Assembly (NCBI GenBank): GCA_963609805.1
Contig: CAVDLN010000028.1
Coordinates: forward strand, 1-17,576
Direction of reading: 5' to 3'
Length of the DNA: 17,576 nt
Origin: CAMEON01 sp963609805
Lineage (GTDB): Bacteria > Bacillota > Clostridia > Oscillospirales > CAG-272
The position numbers and the translations under genes were made by a program. Positions 1 through 8,000 of the stretch are shown piece by piece. Below the pieces are notes generated by a model. That model searched no databases. It had not been told where the DNA came from and saw only the letters and a list, made by a program, of their open reading frames with translations. Within the stretch, counting starts at the first letter, position 1. Every line of letters starts with the position of its first letter.

Positions 1-9
1 ATGCAGGCT

Positions 10-43
10 GCTGCCCGGGGGCATGTGTGCCGTTTGGGGCAGC
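10..43. other. GC-rich hairpin at the left window edge
   Basis: GCTGCCC at 10-16 pairs perfectly with GGGCAGC at 37-43, and an inner GGCA/TGCC hairpin (20-23 with 28-31) sits in the loop. A short broken T-rich stretch (TTTGAAATTTT) follows. It could be a weak terminator for a plus-strand gene that ends before the window. No coding region can be supported in positions 1-74. Confidence 0.3.
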
Positions 44-50
44 TTTGAAA

Positions 51-120
51 TTTTGATTGCAAATCCGAAAGCGGAATCAAAAAGGGCACCCGTCCTGCGA
101 CGGGTACCCTTTTTGATTGC
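51..120. repeat. Direct repeat TTTTGATTGC, two copies 60 bp apart
   Basis: TTTTGATTGC occurs at 51-60 and again at 111-120. The second copy forms the outer arm of the terminator at 75-118. The first copy could pair with the other arm, AATCAAAA at 75-82, so the two structures are mutually exclusive in a plus-strand transcript. Repeat and pairing are read directly. Any function is conjecture. Confidence 0.5.
75..118. terminator. Bidirectional intrinsic terminator
   Basis: AATCAAAAAGGG (75-86) and CCCTTTTTGATT (107-118) are exact inverted repeats. Inside them ACCCGTC (88-94) pairs with GACGGGT (99-105), with one C/A mismatch (87 and 106) and a CTGC loop. A-runs and T-runs flank the GC core, so it can act in both directions. 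It lies 7 bases beyond the stop codon of the minus-strand surface-protein gene (125-1744) and is its natural terminator. Confidence 0.9.
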
Positions 121-124
121 GGGA

Positions 125-1744
125 TTACTTTCTCTTTTTCAAGGCAACCGCGCCGCCGCACAGCACGATCAGCACGCATGCACCGGACAGTGCCAGCGCC
201 GATCCGCATCCGGAGCTGCTGCCGGATGTTGTGACTGCCTCCGCTTCGGTTACGGCTTCGGTTTCGGACATATCCACATCCGATTTCGATGCGGTTTCGG
301 GTGCTTCGGTTTCCGTCTCGGTTTCGGTTTCCGTTTCCGTCACGGTTGCGCCGGCGGGTTCCTCTTCGTAGTAGTAGTCGAACACGTCGTATTCAAAGAA
401 TTTCACCCATTGAATGTCAATTTCTCCCTTCGGCAGCATGAAGGCCAGCTCCGATACAAAGGCACTCCATCCCGGTGCGCCGGACATATCCAGAACAAGG
501 GTGCGCCATGTGCCGTCGTTGTAAATATAGTCTCCGTTGAAGTTTGTGTCGTAATCCGTATTCTCGAGGACGCACAGGTAAGCGATGTACAGCTCATCGA
601 CGCCGGGGTCTGAGGTGCGGTAACGAATCGCAACATAGGGGTTGACGCCTGCGTTGACCGCGCGGGGATAAACCGAGTTCATGACAAGCGCGTCATCCTC
701 GGTCGCCGTGAAGCGGGTGAAGGATATGTCTCCCTCGGTCATGTAAGTCACGGTCGCGTTGTTGATTTCCGGCGCGAACAGATCCGAAACCTTTTGCTGT
801 GTGAGATCAATCGTCTCCTTGAGTCCGTGCTCGTTGTCCGCAATCTGCTCTTCTGTCAGTTCCTTGGCGTCATCTCCGACGTTCTCGGGATCTCCGGTCA
901 GCGTCAGGCTTGCGAAGGCGGTTGCGTTCTTGGCGGACATGCGTCCCGTGATGCCGTGTGCGTACAGCAGTGAGTGGATCGCGCCCGTGTTGGAGACTCC
1001 TTCCCCGATCATGTAGCACCACGCAATTTTGATTTGGCTGCCGGTTTCCACGGCGTGCCCCAGCGCATCGGTGAGGTTTATACGGATTTCATACACTGCC
1101 GTGTTTTCGGTTTTATCCCAGGAGCAGACAAAATCCTCTCCGCTGACGGGCGAATAGTTTCCGCTCCATGCGAAGGACACGGGGCGTCCCTCATATCCGT
1201 CGGCGGTGGAGATGCCGTAGCCGGTTTCACTGTAATTCTTGCCGGTTGCGTCGATATCCGCTACGCCGATCTGGAAGCAGGTGTTGGCATACAGGTATAC
1301 GTTGTCGTTGTTCAGGGCGTTGTAGAATTCGATGTTCTCCGTATTGACCTCAAAGGCAAAGTACAGGTACTTACCGTCCCAGCCGGAGCCCCAATAGCGG
1401 ATGAGTGTGTCGCACACGTCGGCAAACTCGGCCAGCGTTTCGGCGTCCCACGCGGGTTGATTTCCGCATACGCCCATGTACTGTGCGGCGTCAATCAGGT
1501 CAACTTCGCGGTATTCGTTCTTGGAAATCTCACCGTCCAGGGTGGGCGTTTTGATGGCGTCCAGATCACCGAACGATGCCTCACCTGCCTCGATTGACGA
1601 AATATCGGGGGCGGCATATTCGCTGGTGCCCAGCGTGCTGATAAAGTTGCCCCTGTCCGCCATGGCGCCGGCGGGGACTGCCATCGGAATTGCCAGTGCC
1701 GTCAACAAAGCGATGCACATGAGCAGGGATACGCATTTTTTCAT
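125..1744 (-). CDS. Exported surface protein: CBM9/DOMON-like module, beta-rich module, Thr-Glu linker, C-terminal membrane anchor
   Basis: A 539-residue secreted protein, probably anchored to the cell surface and carbohydrate-directed. The start is an ATG with AGAGGT 7 bases upstream. Residues 1-29 are a signal peptide (MKK, hydrophobic core, AMA before Asp30). Residues about 64-285 resemble a CBM9/DOMON-type beta-sandwich: TPTLDGEISKNEY is the usual 'target-is-to-be' opening and WDGKYLYFAFEV the usual core strand. Residues about 318-450 form a second beta-rich module (NPYVAIRYRTSDP, WRTLVLDMSGAPGW, IDIQWVKFF) of a type I associate with gut-Clostridia surface proteins. Residues 469-480 are six Thr-Glu repeats in an acidic linker. 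The C-terminus is SGCGS, a hydrophobic segment (about 515-535) and KKRK. No LPXTG motif and no catalytic motif is visible, so binding is likelier than catalysis. It follows the lipoprotein gene on the same strand but has its own promoter. Domain names are from pattern recognition. Confidence 0.8.
   Translation of the reverse strand: MKKCVSLLMCIALLTALAIPMAVPAGAMADRGNFISTLGTSEYAAPDISSIEAGEASFGDLDAIKTPTLDGEISKNEYREVDLIDAAQYMGVCGNQPAWDAETLAEFADVCDTLIRYWGSGWDGKYLYFAFEVNTENIEFYNALNNDNVYLYANTCFQIGVADIDATGKNYSETGYGISTADGYEGRPVSFAWSGNYSPVSGEDFVCSWDKTENTAVYEIRINLTDALGHAVETGSQIKIAWCYMIGEGVSNTGAIHSLLYAHGITGRMSAKNATAFASLTLTGDPENVGDDAKELTEEQIADNEHGLKETIDLTQQKVSDLFAPEINNATVTYMTEGDISFTRFTATEDDALVMNSVYPRAVNAGVNPYVAIRYRTSDPGVDELYIAYLCVLENTDYDTNFNGDYIYNDGTWRTLVLDMSGAPGWSAFVSELAFMLPKGEIDIQWVKFFEYDVFDYYYEEEPAGATVTETETETETETEAPETASKSDVDMSETEAVTEAEAVTTSGSSSGCGSALALSGACVLIVLCGGAVALKKRK
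305..340 (-). repeat. Hexanucleotide repeat encoding (Thr-Glu)6
   Basis: Six tandem ACN-GAR codon pairs encode residues 469-480 of the surface protein. The six-base period is imperfect, varying only at third positions, and similar codons continue at lower density on both sides. The repeat forms an extended acidic spacer between the folded modules and the C-terminal membrane segment. A period of six preserves the reading frame if the number of units changes. Confidence 0.85.
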
Positions 1745-1823
1745 AACAGCTACCTCTTTCCTCTTTCAAATTTCAAACGCCGTTTTTTGTTCTTGACGAA
1801 AATCTGCGCGGAACCGTGCAATA

Positions 1824-1852
1824 AGTTTACCATGGAAGAACGGCTTTGTCAA
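1824..1852 (-). promoter_or_regulatory. Sigma-A-type promoter of the C-terminally anchored surface protein
   Basis: On the minus strand a perfect TTGACA (-35, 1852 to 1847) is followed after 17 bases by TAAACT (-10, 1829 to 1824). Transcription should start near 1817, leaving a leader of about 70 bases before the ATG at 1744. Directly upstream of the -35 are two TTGCAC hexamers, 8 bases apart. A promoter here means the gene need not be read from the lipoprotein gene upstream. Confidence 0.75.
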
Positions 1853-1866
1853 GTGCAATTGTGCAA
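1853..1866 (-). repeat. Tandem TTGCAC hexamers abutting the -35 box
   Basis: On the minus strand TTGCAC (1866-1861), AA, TTGCAC (1858-1853) runs straight into the TTGACA -35 box. The position suits an activator or repressor site. I recognise no known operator in it, and the rest of the gap between the two surface genes (1867-1902) shows no clear terminator. Confidence 0.35.
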
Positions 1867-1902
1867 ATTTTCCAAAAATGATAGTTTCTTTCGCTGCTCT
1901 TT

Positions 1903-4461
1903 TTACTCGTAAATTTCCACTTCTCCGACCGTGCAGCGGGAACGCCCGGAAGTAATGCGGACGTAGCGGGCGTCCGCTTTGCCGAACGTGCAGGAGGCGC
2001 ACCCTGCGTCGTCCGCCGAGATGGCCGAGATGTCGGATGAGAACACCTGCGTCCAGGATGTTCCGTCGGCGGAGACCTCAATGGCAACACTGTCCGGGAA
2101 CTGCTTGACGGAGGAGGCAAGTGCATAGAGATCCACGCGGCTTACCTGCTTGACATCGCCCAAATCGATTAGGATAGTCGGCGCGGAGTCACGATTGCCG
2201 GCGCGCCATCCGCCGGATGACGTATTCCCGTCAGTCAGATGGTAGGAGGCTATGTCGCTTTCCGTCCAGAAGGAGTACTGAGAGCTGGACACAAACGCCG
2301 CGCACCCGAGGGCGAGGTTTTCCGACGGCTCCCCGTCGGTGCTGCGGCGGGCGTCATACCCGTCGGGAAGACGCAGAATTACGCTGTCGCCGGCTGGAAT
2401 AAACAGCGTGAAGCTGCCGTCCGCGATATCAAGGTCCGTCCACATGCCGCTGTCATACAGCTCCAGGGAGGAGAGATCCGTCGCTGCGGTAAACGTGAAT
2501 TCCTTGTCCTGACCCTTGCCGTAGTCACGGTTGACGATTACCACATACTGCCTGCCGTCGCCTTCCGTCGAGCGGTAGAGCGAGTAGATGGCGGCATGAC
2601 CGGAGGTCTGCCGGATGACGAAATCGTCCGGGACAACCTCATTTCCCGTTACGCTGTCGGAGTGATACACCTCGACCGCGTCGCTCTTGCCCAGCACCTT
2701 GCCCCATTCGGCAATGCGCGCGTTTGCCGCCTGCACACCGGCATACATGGACGAGGGCGTGAAATCGGCTGCAATCATGCCGGTTGTAAACGCTTCCCCG
2801 CTTCCGATGGGCGTCAGGTAGACAAACCACTTGAAGTTCTTCATGCCGTAGGCAAGTCCCATGGAGGCGTTGAACAGCAGCTCCTCATCGGAGGAAATAC
2901 GGTATGCCCCCGTGATTTCCATGCACTGCATGTAATACCCGGTCGAGGCGTTGTACTTCAGTCCGTATTGCCGGATTTTGTTGAGAGAATTGAACACGCT
3001 CCAGTTGAATCCGCCGCCGGCCATGAAGCAGTAGTTGTCATAGGACAGGTACCGCATCCTGTTCGTGCCGCCCGTGATGGCGCAGTACTCCGATACGTAT
3101 TCGTCCCACGAGGGGAAACCGCCGATCGGCAGCAGGTTGAGGTGGGGGGTAACGTGGTGGTTGTAGTCGCTGATGATGCGCGCCACGCGGGCGTAGTCGT
3201 TGGATTCCTCATGCGGTTCGTCGGTAAGATAGATACCGCCGAATCCGGCGCGGTTCTCATACTTCTGTACCAGCTCGATAATCTGGCTTTCGGTTGCCTT
3301 GGCAAGGCTTCCGCTGTTGAGCGGGTCGCATACCGAATAGAAAATTCCCCGCTGCGCGCACAGGTACATCATGTAGTCGCAAACCTGATTGCCGACCGCG
3401 TCATAGGTGCGGGTTTCCTCCAGATACCCGATGCCGGCTTCCTTCATGTAGTCAAGGCACGCGGGAATCACTTCGGGATACCCGAAGGAGGAGTGGTAGA
3501 AGGTGCTGATGCGGAATTCCGTCTGCGTGTCGTCAAGCACGCGCACATGGCAGGAGGCCAGATTTTCCCCGTCATAGACGTATACCGTCGTGTCGCCGAA
3601 TCCGACAGGCGTGACGAGTCCTGTGGCGGCATCCACAGCCGCCACGGCCGGGTCATCGGTGAAGAAGCGCAGGGAGGCATCCCCGGAGGTGTTGGCGATG
3701 CGCCGATAGGACGTCTGCAGGGTGGCGGAAGTGTCCATGTAAAGCCAGATATCATTCTGGAAAAGGACGAGGTTGTCGGTGCGGCGCACATCCGCCAATA
3801 CCTGCATCTCGCCGAGGGAGAAGCGGAATTTGCCGTTGTCCTCCGGCAGCGTGTGTACCAGCAGGCGCACGAAGGACGCCTCGACTCCGCCTATGTCTAC
3901 GGTCATGCCGTCGGCTCCGACATCGGAGACGCCGGAAAGATTCAGCACCGATGACCATGTCTGTCCGTTATCGGAAACCTGCAGCTCAAAGTCAACGGGG
4001 AACAGGTTCTCCTCCCCGACCGCAGGCAGCAGTACGACCGAGCGTACCGTACACGTCCGCGTGAGGTCGATGAACAGGTAAACATCGTTTGCGGCTTTTG
4101 TAAAACTCTGGGAGGAGAATTTGGTGGACGGATCGCCGTCATTGGCATTCAGATTGGAATACCCGTCGGAATTGAGGCAGGAGCCTGCCATGGCATAGCC
4201 TGCGTTTGCCACATTGGCAATGCCGATGACATCATCCGGCACGGTCGGCATTGTATCCGCCTCGGTCTCCGTCTCGCGGTCGGCGGACTCCGGCTCGCTT
4301 TCCGTATCGGGTTCCGCGGTGGAATCCGTGCCTGCCGGTTCCGTCTCGGGGCAGGTTGATTCGGCCTCGCTGTCCGGAACCTTGCGGCACGCGCACAGAA
4401 TCGCTGTCAACGCGGCGGCAAGGGCTGCCGCCGTCAGAAATACCTTTACCCAATGACGCAT
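1903..4461 (-). CDS. Lipoprotein with glycosidase-like TIM barrel, Ig-like module and two F5/8 type C (CBM32-like) modules
   Basis: An 852-residue exported lipoprotein that probably binds and cleaves a glycan. The ATG at 4461 is chosen over a longer frame to 4623 because AAGGAG lies 7 bases upstream, a consensus promoter lies just beyond, and the protein then opens with a signal peptide (MRHWVKVFLTAAALAAAL). Its lipobox is LCAC, with Cys25 as the lipidation site. Residues 28-75 are a Glu/Thr/Asp-rich tether. Residues about 80-224 form a discoidin/CBM32-like module (NANDGDPSTKF; FELQVSDNGQTW; FVRLLV). Residues about 226-310 resemble a BIG2 Ig-like domain (DPAVAAVDAATGLVTPV). Residues about 312-600 look like a clan-A-type TIM barrel: GIYLTDEP (Glu415 the likely acid/base), HLNLLPIGGFPSWDEY and YLSYDNY match a motif series in uncharacterised gut-bacterial glycosidase-like proteins. 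A second CBM32-like module spans about 713-852. Substrate and exact GH family are unknown. Confidence 0.85.
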   Translation of the reverse strand: MRHWVKVFLTAAALAAALTAILCACRKVPDSEAESTCPETEPAGTDSTAEPDTESEPESADRETETEADTMPTVPDDVIGIANVANAGYAMAGSCLNSDGYSNLNANDGDPSTKFSSQSFTKAANDVYLFIDLTRTCTVRSVVLLPAVGEENLFPVDFELQVSDNGQTWSSVLNLSGVSDVGADGMTVDIGGVEASFVRLLVHTLPEDNGKFRFSLGEMQVLADVRRTDNLVLFQNDIWLYMDTSATLQTSYRRIANTSGDASLRFFTDDPAVAAVDAATGLVTPVGFGDTTVYVYDGENLASCHVRVLDDTQTEFRISTFYHSSFGYPEVIPACLDYMKEAGIGYLEETRTYDAVGNQVCDYMMYLCAQRGIFYSVCDPLNSGSLAKATESQIIELVQKYENRAGFGGIYLTDEPHEESNDYARVARIISDYNHHVTPHLNLLPIGGFPSWDEYVSEYCAITGGTNRMRYLSYDNYCFMAGGGFNWSVFNSLNKIRQYGLKYNASTGYYMQCMEITGAYRISSDEELLFNASMGLAYGMKNFKWFVYLTPIGSGEAFTTGMIAADFTPSSMYAGVQAANARIAEWGKVLGKSDAVEVYHSDSVTGNEVVPDDFVIRQTSGHAAIYSLYRSTEGDGRQYVVIVNRDYGKGQDKEFTFTAATDLSSLELYDSGMWTDLDIADGSFTLFIPAGDSVILRLPDGYDARRSTDGEPSENLALGCAAFVSSSQYSFWTESDIASYHLTDGNTSSGGWRAGNRDSAPTILIDLGDVKQVSRVDLYALASSVKQFPDSVAIEVSADGTSWTQVFSSDISAISADDAGCASCTFGKADARYVRITSGRSRCTVGEVEIYE

Positions 4462-4468
4462 AATTTTT

Positions 4469-4474
4469 CTCCTT
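4469..4474 (-). promoter_or_regulatory. Ribosome binding site fixing the lipoprotein start
   Basis: AAGGAG on the minus strand, 7 bases before the ATG at 4461. The longer in-frame extension starting at 4623 would have no such site and would run across the promoter, so 4461 is the start. Confidence 0.85.
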
Positions 4475-4487
4475 ATGGTACGATGCG

Positions 4488-4506
4488 GTACTGTACAGCG
4501 CAGTAC
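4488..4506. other. Inverted repeat in the lipoprotein 5' leader
   Basis: GTACTG (4488-4493) and CAGTAC (4501-4506) are exact inverted repeats with a 7-base loop. They lie just downstream of the likely start of transcription at about 4510, so they could be a 5' mRNA stem or an operator. Confidence 0.4.
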
Positions 4507-4516
4507 TGATGCGGCA

Positions 4517-4545
4517 AGTATACCATAAAGCCGGCGGGATGTCAA
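4517..4545 (-). promoter_or_regulatory. Consensus sigma-A promoter of the lipoprotein gene
   Basis: On the minus strand TTGACA (4545 to 4540), exactly 17 bases, then TATACT (4522 to 4517). This gives a leader of about 50 bases before the ATG at 4461. The promoter diverges from the rpoB promoter, whose -35 box starts about 110 bases away. Confidence 0.85.
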
Positions 4546-4656
4546 GGAGAATAGTGCTAAAATGCACAATGGGAGTGCCATACAGCCGATTTCACGGTGA
4601 AAAACCTGCGTCTGCCTGTGCAATTTTCATAAAATGAAGATAGTTGTTGAAAGGCC

Positions 4657-4685
4657 TTGACAAACAGCTTTTTTTATGGTAAAAT
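4657..4685 (+). promoter_or_regulatory. Consensus sigma-A promoter of rpoB-rpoC
   Basis: TTGACA (4657-4662), 17 bases, then TAAAAT (4680-4685), with an A/T-rich spacer and upstream region. Transcription should start near 4692, which leaves a leader of about 340 bases before rpoB. A TATAAT at 4698-4703 could be the -10 of a second, weaker start with a poor -35. The promoter fits the absence of rplJ-rplL upstream: here rpoB has to be transcribed independently. Confidence 0.85.
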
Positions 4686-4691
4686 AGCAAA

Positions 4692-5029
4692 CTGCATTAT
4701 AATCGCCAGTCGTGTGGAATGCGGCCTTTACGGTACGCTTCCCGACCGGCAATCCGTCGGCGCTTGTGCATTCTGACGAAGGCGCGCGTTGCGGCCAATC
4801 GGTTTCCGTGAACCGACTACAGGCATGACCGAGGCACTTGCCGTGTCCCGGGCGGTTTCACTTTTCGGAACTGCCCGTGAGGTCCTGCTTCTCTGCCGTA
4901 ACCGTCTTCCGCTCGCTATGTCCACTCCGGCGGCGGCAGGGCAAGGAAAATGCCGCGCTGTCCCGCGGGCTTTCCGCATTCCCTGACCCCGCATCTCCCG
5001 AACATGAAAGAATGGAGTGATTGTTGTAC
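4692..5029 (+). other. Long structured 5' leader of rpoB
   Basis: About 340 GC-rich bases without a supportable gene. Candidate stems are CCGAC/GTCGG (4742-4746 with 4756-4760), TCGGTT/AACCGA (4799-4804 with 4811-4816, six-base loop), an 11-pair stem with two G-U pairs (4849-4859 with 4867-4877, seven-base loop) and a CCGCG/CGCGG stem near the rpoB end. None is followed by a U-run, so I see no attenuator terminator. It does not look like the L10 leader, which belongs upstream of rplJ. The short open frames across it lack ribosome binding sites. Confidence 0.45.
5014..5020 (+). promoter_or_regulatory. Ribosome binding site deciding the rpoB start
   Basis: GGAGTGA with 9 bases to the ATG at 5030. 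The upstream in-frame TTG codons at 5021 and 5024 lie only 3-6 bases after GGAG, too close for efficient initiation, and the TGA at 5018-5020 closes the frame. I therefore start rpoB at 5030. Confidence 0.75.
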
Positions 5030-8000
5030 ATGATTCAACTGAAAGACCAGAAGCTCGGCGAGAACGTCCGGAAATCGTTTTCCCGCACCCGCTTCAACCT
5101 GGAGCTGCCGGATCTGGTGGAAATCCAGACCCGCTCCTACGCCTGGTTCCTCCGGGAGGGACTTACAGAGGTTCTGCATGAGGTTTCCCCTATTGAGGAC
5201 TTCTCTCACAATTTCCTTATCGAGTTTGTTTCCTACACACTGGACGCCAAACCGAACTATCCGGTTGAGGAATGCAAGGAACGGGACGTCAACTATTCTG
5301 CCACCCTCAGGGTCAATGTGCGGCTGACCAACAAGCAGACCGGAGAGGTCAAGCAGACGGATGTCTTTATGGGCGAGTTCCCGCTTATGACCGAAACGGG
5401 TACCTTTGTTATCAACGGTGCCGAGCGCGTCATCGTTTCTCAGATTGTTCGTTCTCCCGGCATGTACTACGCAAGCGACATCGATAAGTCCGGAAAGCCG
5501 ATCTACTCCGCGCAGGTTATTCCTTACCGCGGCGCATGGCTGGAGTATGAGACGGACGTAAACGGTGTGATGTATGTTCGCATCGATAAGACACGCAAAG
5601 TGCCGATGACCATGTTCATCCGCGCACTCGGCCCCGAAACCCGCGAGGAAGTTTATGAATTGCTGGGAGAGGACGATCGGCTGAAGGTCACGTTTGAAAA
5701 GGACGAGTGCGAGAATCTCGCCGCGGAGAACCACACATCCGCTCATGTGGAGGCTCTCAAGGAAATCTACAAGAAGCTGCGTCCCGGTGAGCCTCCGCTG
5801 GTTGAGTCCGCCGAGGCGCTGATCAACAACTATTTCTTTGACCCGAAGCGGTATGACATCGCACCTGTGGGCCGGTACAAGTTCGACAAGAAGATGGCAA
5901 TCTCCGGACGCATTACCGGCCAGGTAGCGGCGGATGATGTATATTCTCCGCTGACCGGCGAGATGCTCTGCTCCGCGGGAACGGTCATAAATGCCGATCT
6001 GGCGCTCACCATTGAGCATGCGGGCGTCAACAGCATGAATGTCAGACTTGAGAACGGAGACATCGTCCGCGTGCTGTCCAACAACACGCTGGAGCCGGAG
6101 TATATCATCGGCTGCGATCTGCATGACTGCGGCGTGCGCGAAAAGGTACGGACCGCCATCCTGCAGGAGATCGTGGAGGCCTGCGGCGGCGATCTGGACG
6201 AGGTCAAGCGGCAGGTGCGCCTGCGTCTGGCCGAGCTGTGCCCCAAGCACATCACAAAGGATGATATTTTCGCCTCCATCAGCTACCTCGTGGATCTTGC
6301 AAACGGCATCGGCTCCGTGGACGATATCGACCATCTCGGAAACCGCCGCATCCGCTCCGTCGGCGAGCAGCTCCAGAACCAGTTCCGCATAGGCTTTGTC
6401 CGCATGGAAAAGATTATCAGGGAGCGGATGACCACGCAGGACAACGACAAGCTGACCCCGCAGGCACTGATCAATGTCCGTCCCGTTGTGACGGCCATCC
6501 GGGAATTCTTCGGCTCGTCTCAGCTTTCCCAGTTTGCCGACCAGAACAACCCGCTGGCTGAACTGACCCATCGCCGCCGCCTGTCCGCACTCGGCCCCGG
6601 CGGTCTGTCCCGTGATCGTGCATCCTTTGATGTCCGCGACGTGCACTATACGCAGTACGGCCGCATGTGCCCCATCGAGACACCCGAAGGACCCAACATC
6701 GGACTTATTTCCTACCTGACGACCTATGCGCGTATCAGCGAGTACGGGTTCATCGAGGCGCCCTACCGCAAGGTGAAGCGCGTATATGATGAGAACGGAA
6801 AAGTGACGGACCAGTATGTCACGGATGAAGTGGTCTACATGACCGCGGACGCCGAGGACAAGTACATCGTCGCGCAGGCAAACGAGCCTCTGGACGAAAC
6901 CGGTCACTTTATAAACAAGAAGGTTACGGCACGTGAGAGAACCGAGATAGCGTCCATCGACGCATCAAGGGTAGACCTCATGGATGTGTCGCCTAAGATG
7001 GTTGTGTCGGTGGCGACGGCTATGATTCCGTTCTTGGAGAACGACGACAATACCCGTGCGCTGATGGGAGCCAACATGCAGAAGCAGGCGGTTCCGCTGA
7101 TGGTTTCGGATAACCCCATTGTCGGTACCGGTATGGAATACAAGGCTGCCGTGGACTCCGGCGTCGTGATCACCGCCAAGCGCGCGGGACGCGTGGAGCA
7201 TGTTGAGGCCGACAAGATTGTTATCGTGACCGACGACGGCTCCAAGGATTCCTATACGCTGCGGAAGTTCCGCCGCACCAACCAGGGCACCTGCTTCAAT
7301 CAGCGCCCCATCGTTCACCGCGACCAGATGGTGAGCGCCGGGCAGGTTATCGCGGACGGCCCCGCTACCAAGAACGGAGAGGTTTCGCTCGGAAAAAATG
7401 CTCTTATCGGGTTCATGACGTGGGAAGGCTACAACTACGAGGATGCCGTCCTGCTGAATGAGCGGCTGGTGCGCGACGACGTGTATACATCGCTTCACAT
7501 CGAGGAATATACGCATGAGGCGCGCGACACCAAGCTGGGACCGGAGGAGATTACCCGCGAGGTACCCAACGTCGGCGACGATGTGCTGAAGGACCTCAAT
7601 GCGGACGGTATTGTGAAGAAGGGTACCGAGGTACGCGCCGGGGATATTCTGGTCGGAAAGATCACACCCAAGGGTGAGACCGAGCTGACCGCCGAGGAGA
7701 GGCTGCTCCGCGCCATCTTCGGTGAGAAGGCACGCGAGGTGCGCGATACGTCCCTGCGCCTGCCGCACGGCGAGTCCGGTGTGGTTGTGGATGTACGCGT
7801 GTTCTCCCGCGAGCAGGGAGACATTCTGCCCGCATCCGTCAATAAGGTTGTCAAGGTTTATATTGCCCAGAAGCGGAAGATTTCCGTAGGAGACAAGATG
7901 GCGGGACGCCACGGAAACAAGGGCGTTGTGTCCCGCATTCTGCCGCCGGAGGACATGCCGTTCCTGCCGGACGGAACACCGCTGGATATCGTGCTGAACC

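Noticed and set aside
2239..3954. Long plus-strand open frame (571 codons) opposite the lipoprotein gene
   Set aside because: It is the mirror of a GC-rich coding region. It has no ribosome binding site and no recognisable domain, and the minus-strand frame has clear modules.
4462..4623. N-terminal extension of the lipoprotein to 4623
   Set aside because: It would cross the consensus promoter at 4517-4545 and hide the signal peptide. The ATG at 4461 has a good ribosome binding site.
4789..4986. 65-codon frame in the rpoB leader
   Set aside because: It starts at a TTG without a ribosome binding site and has a low-complexity composition that follows GC-rich stems.
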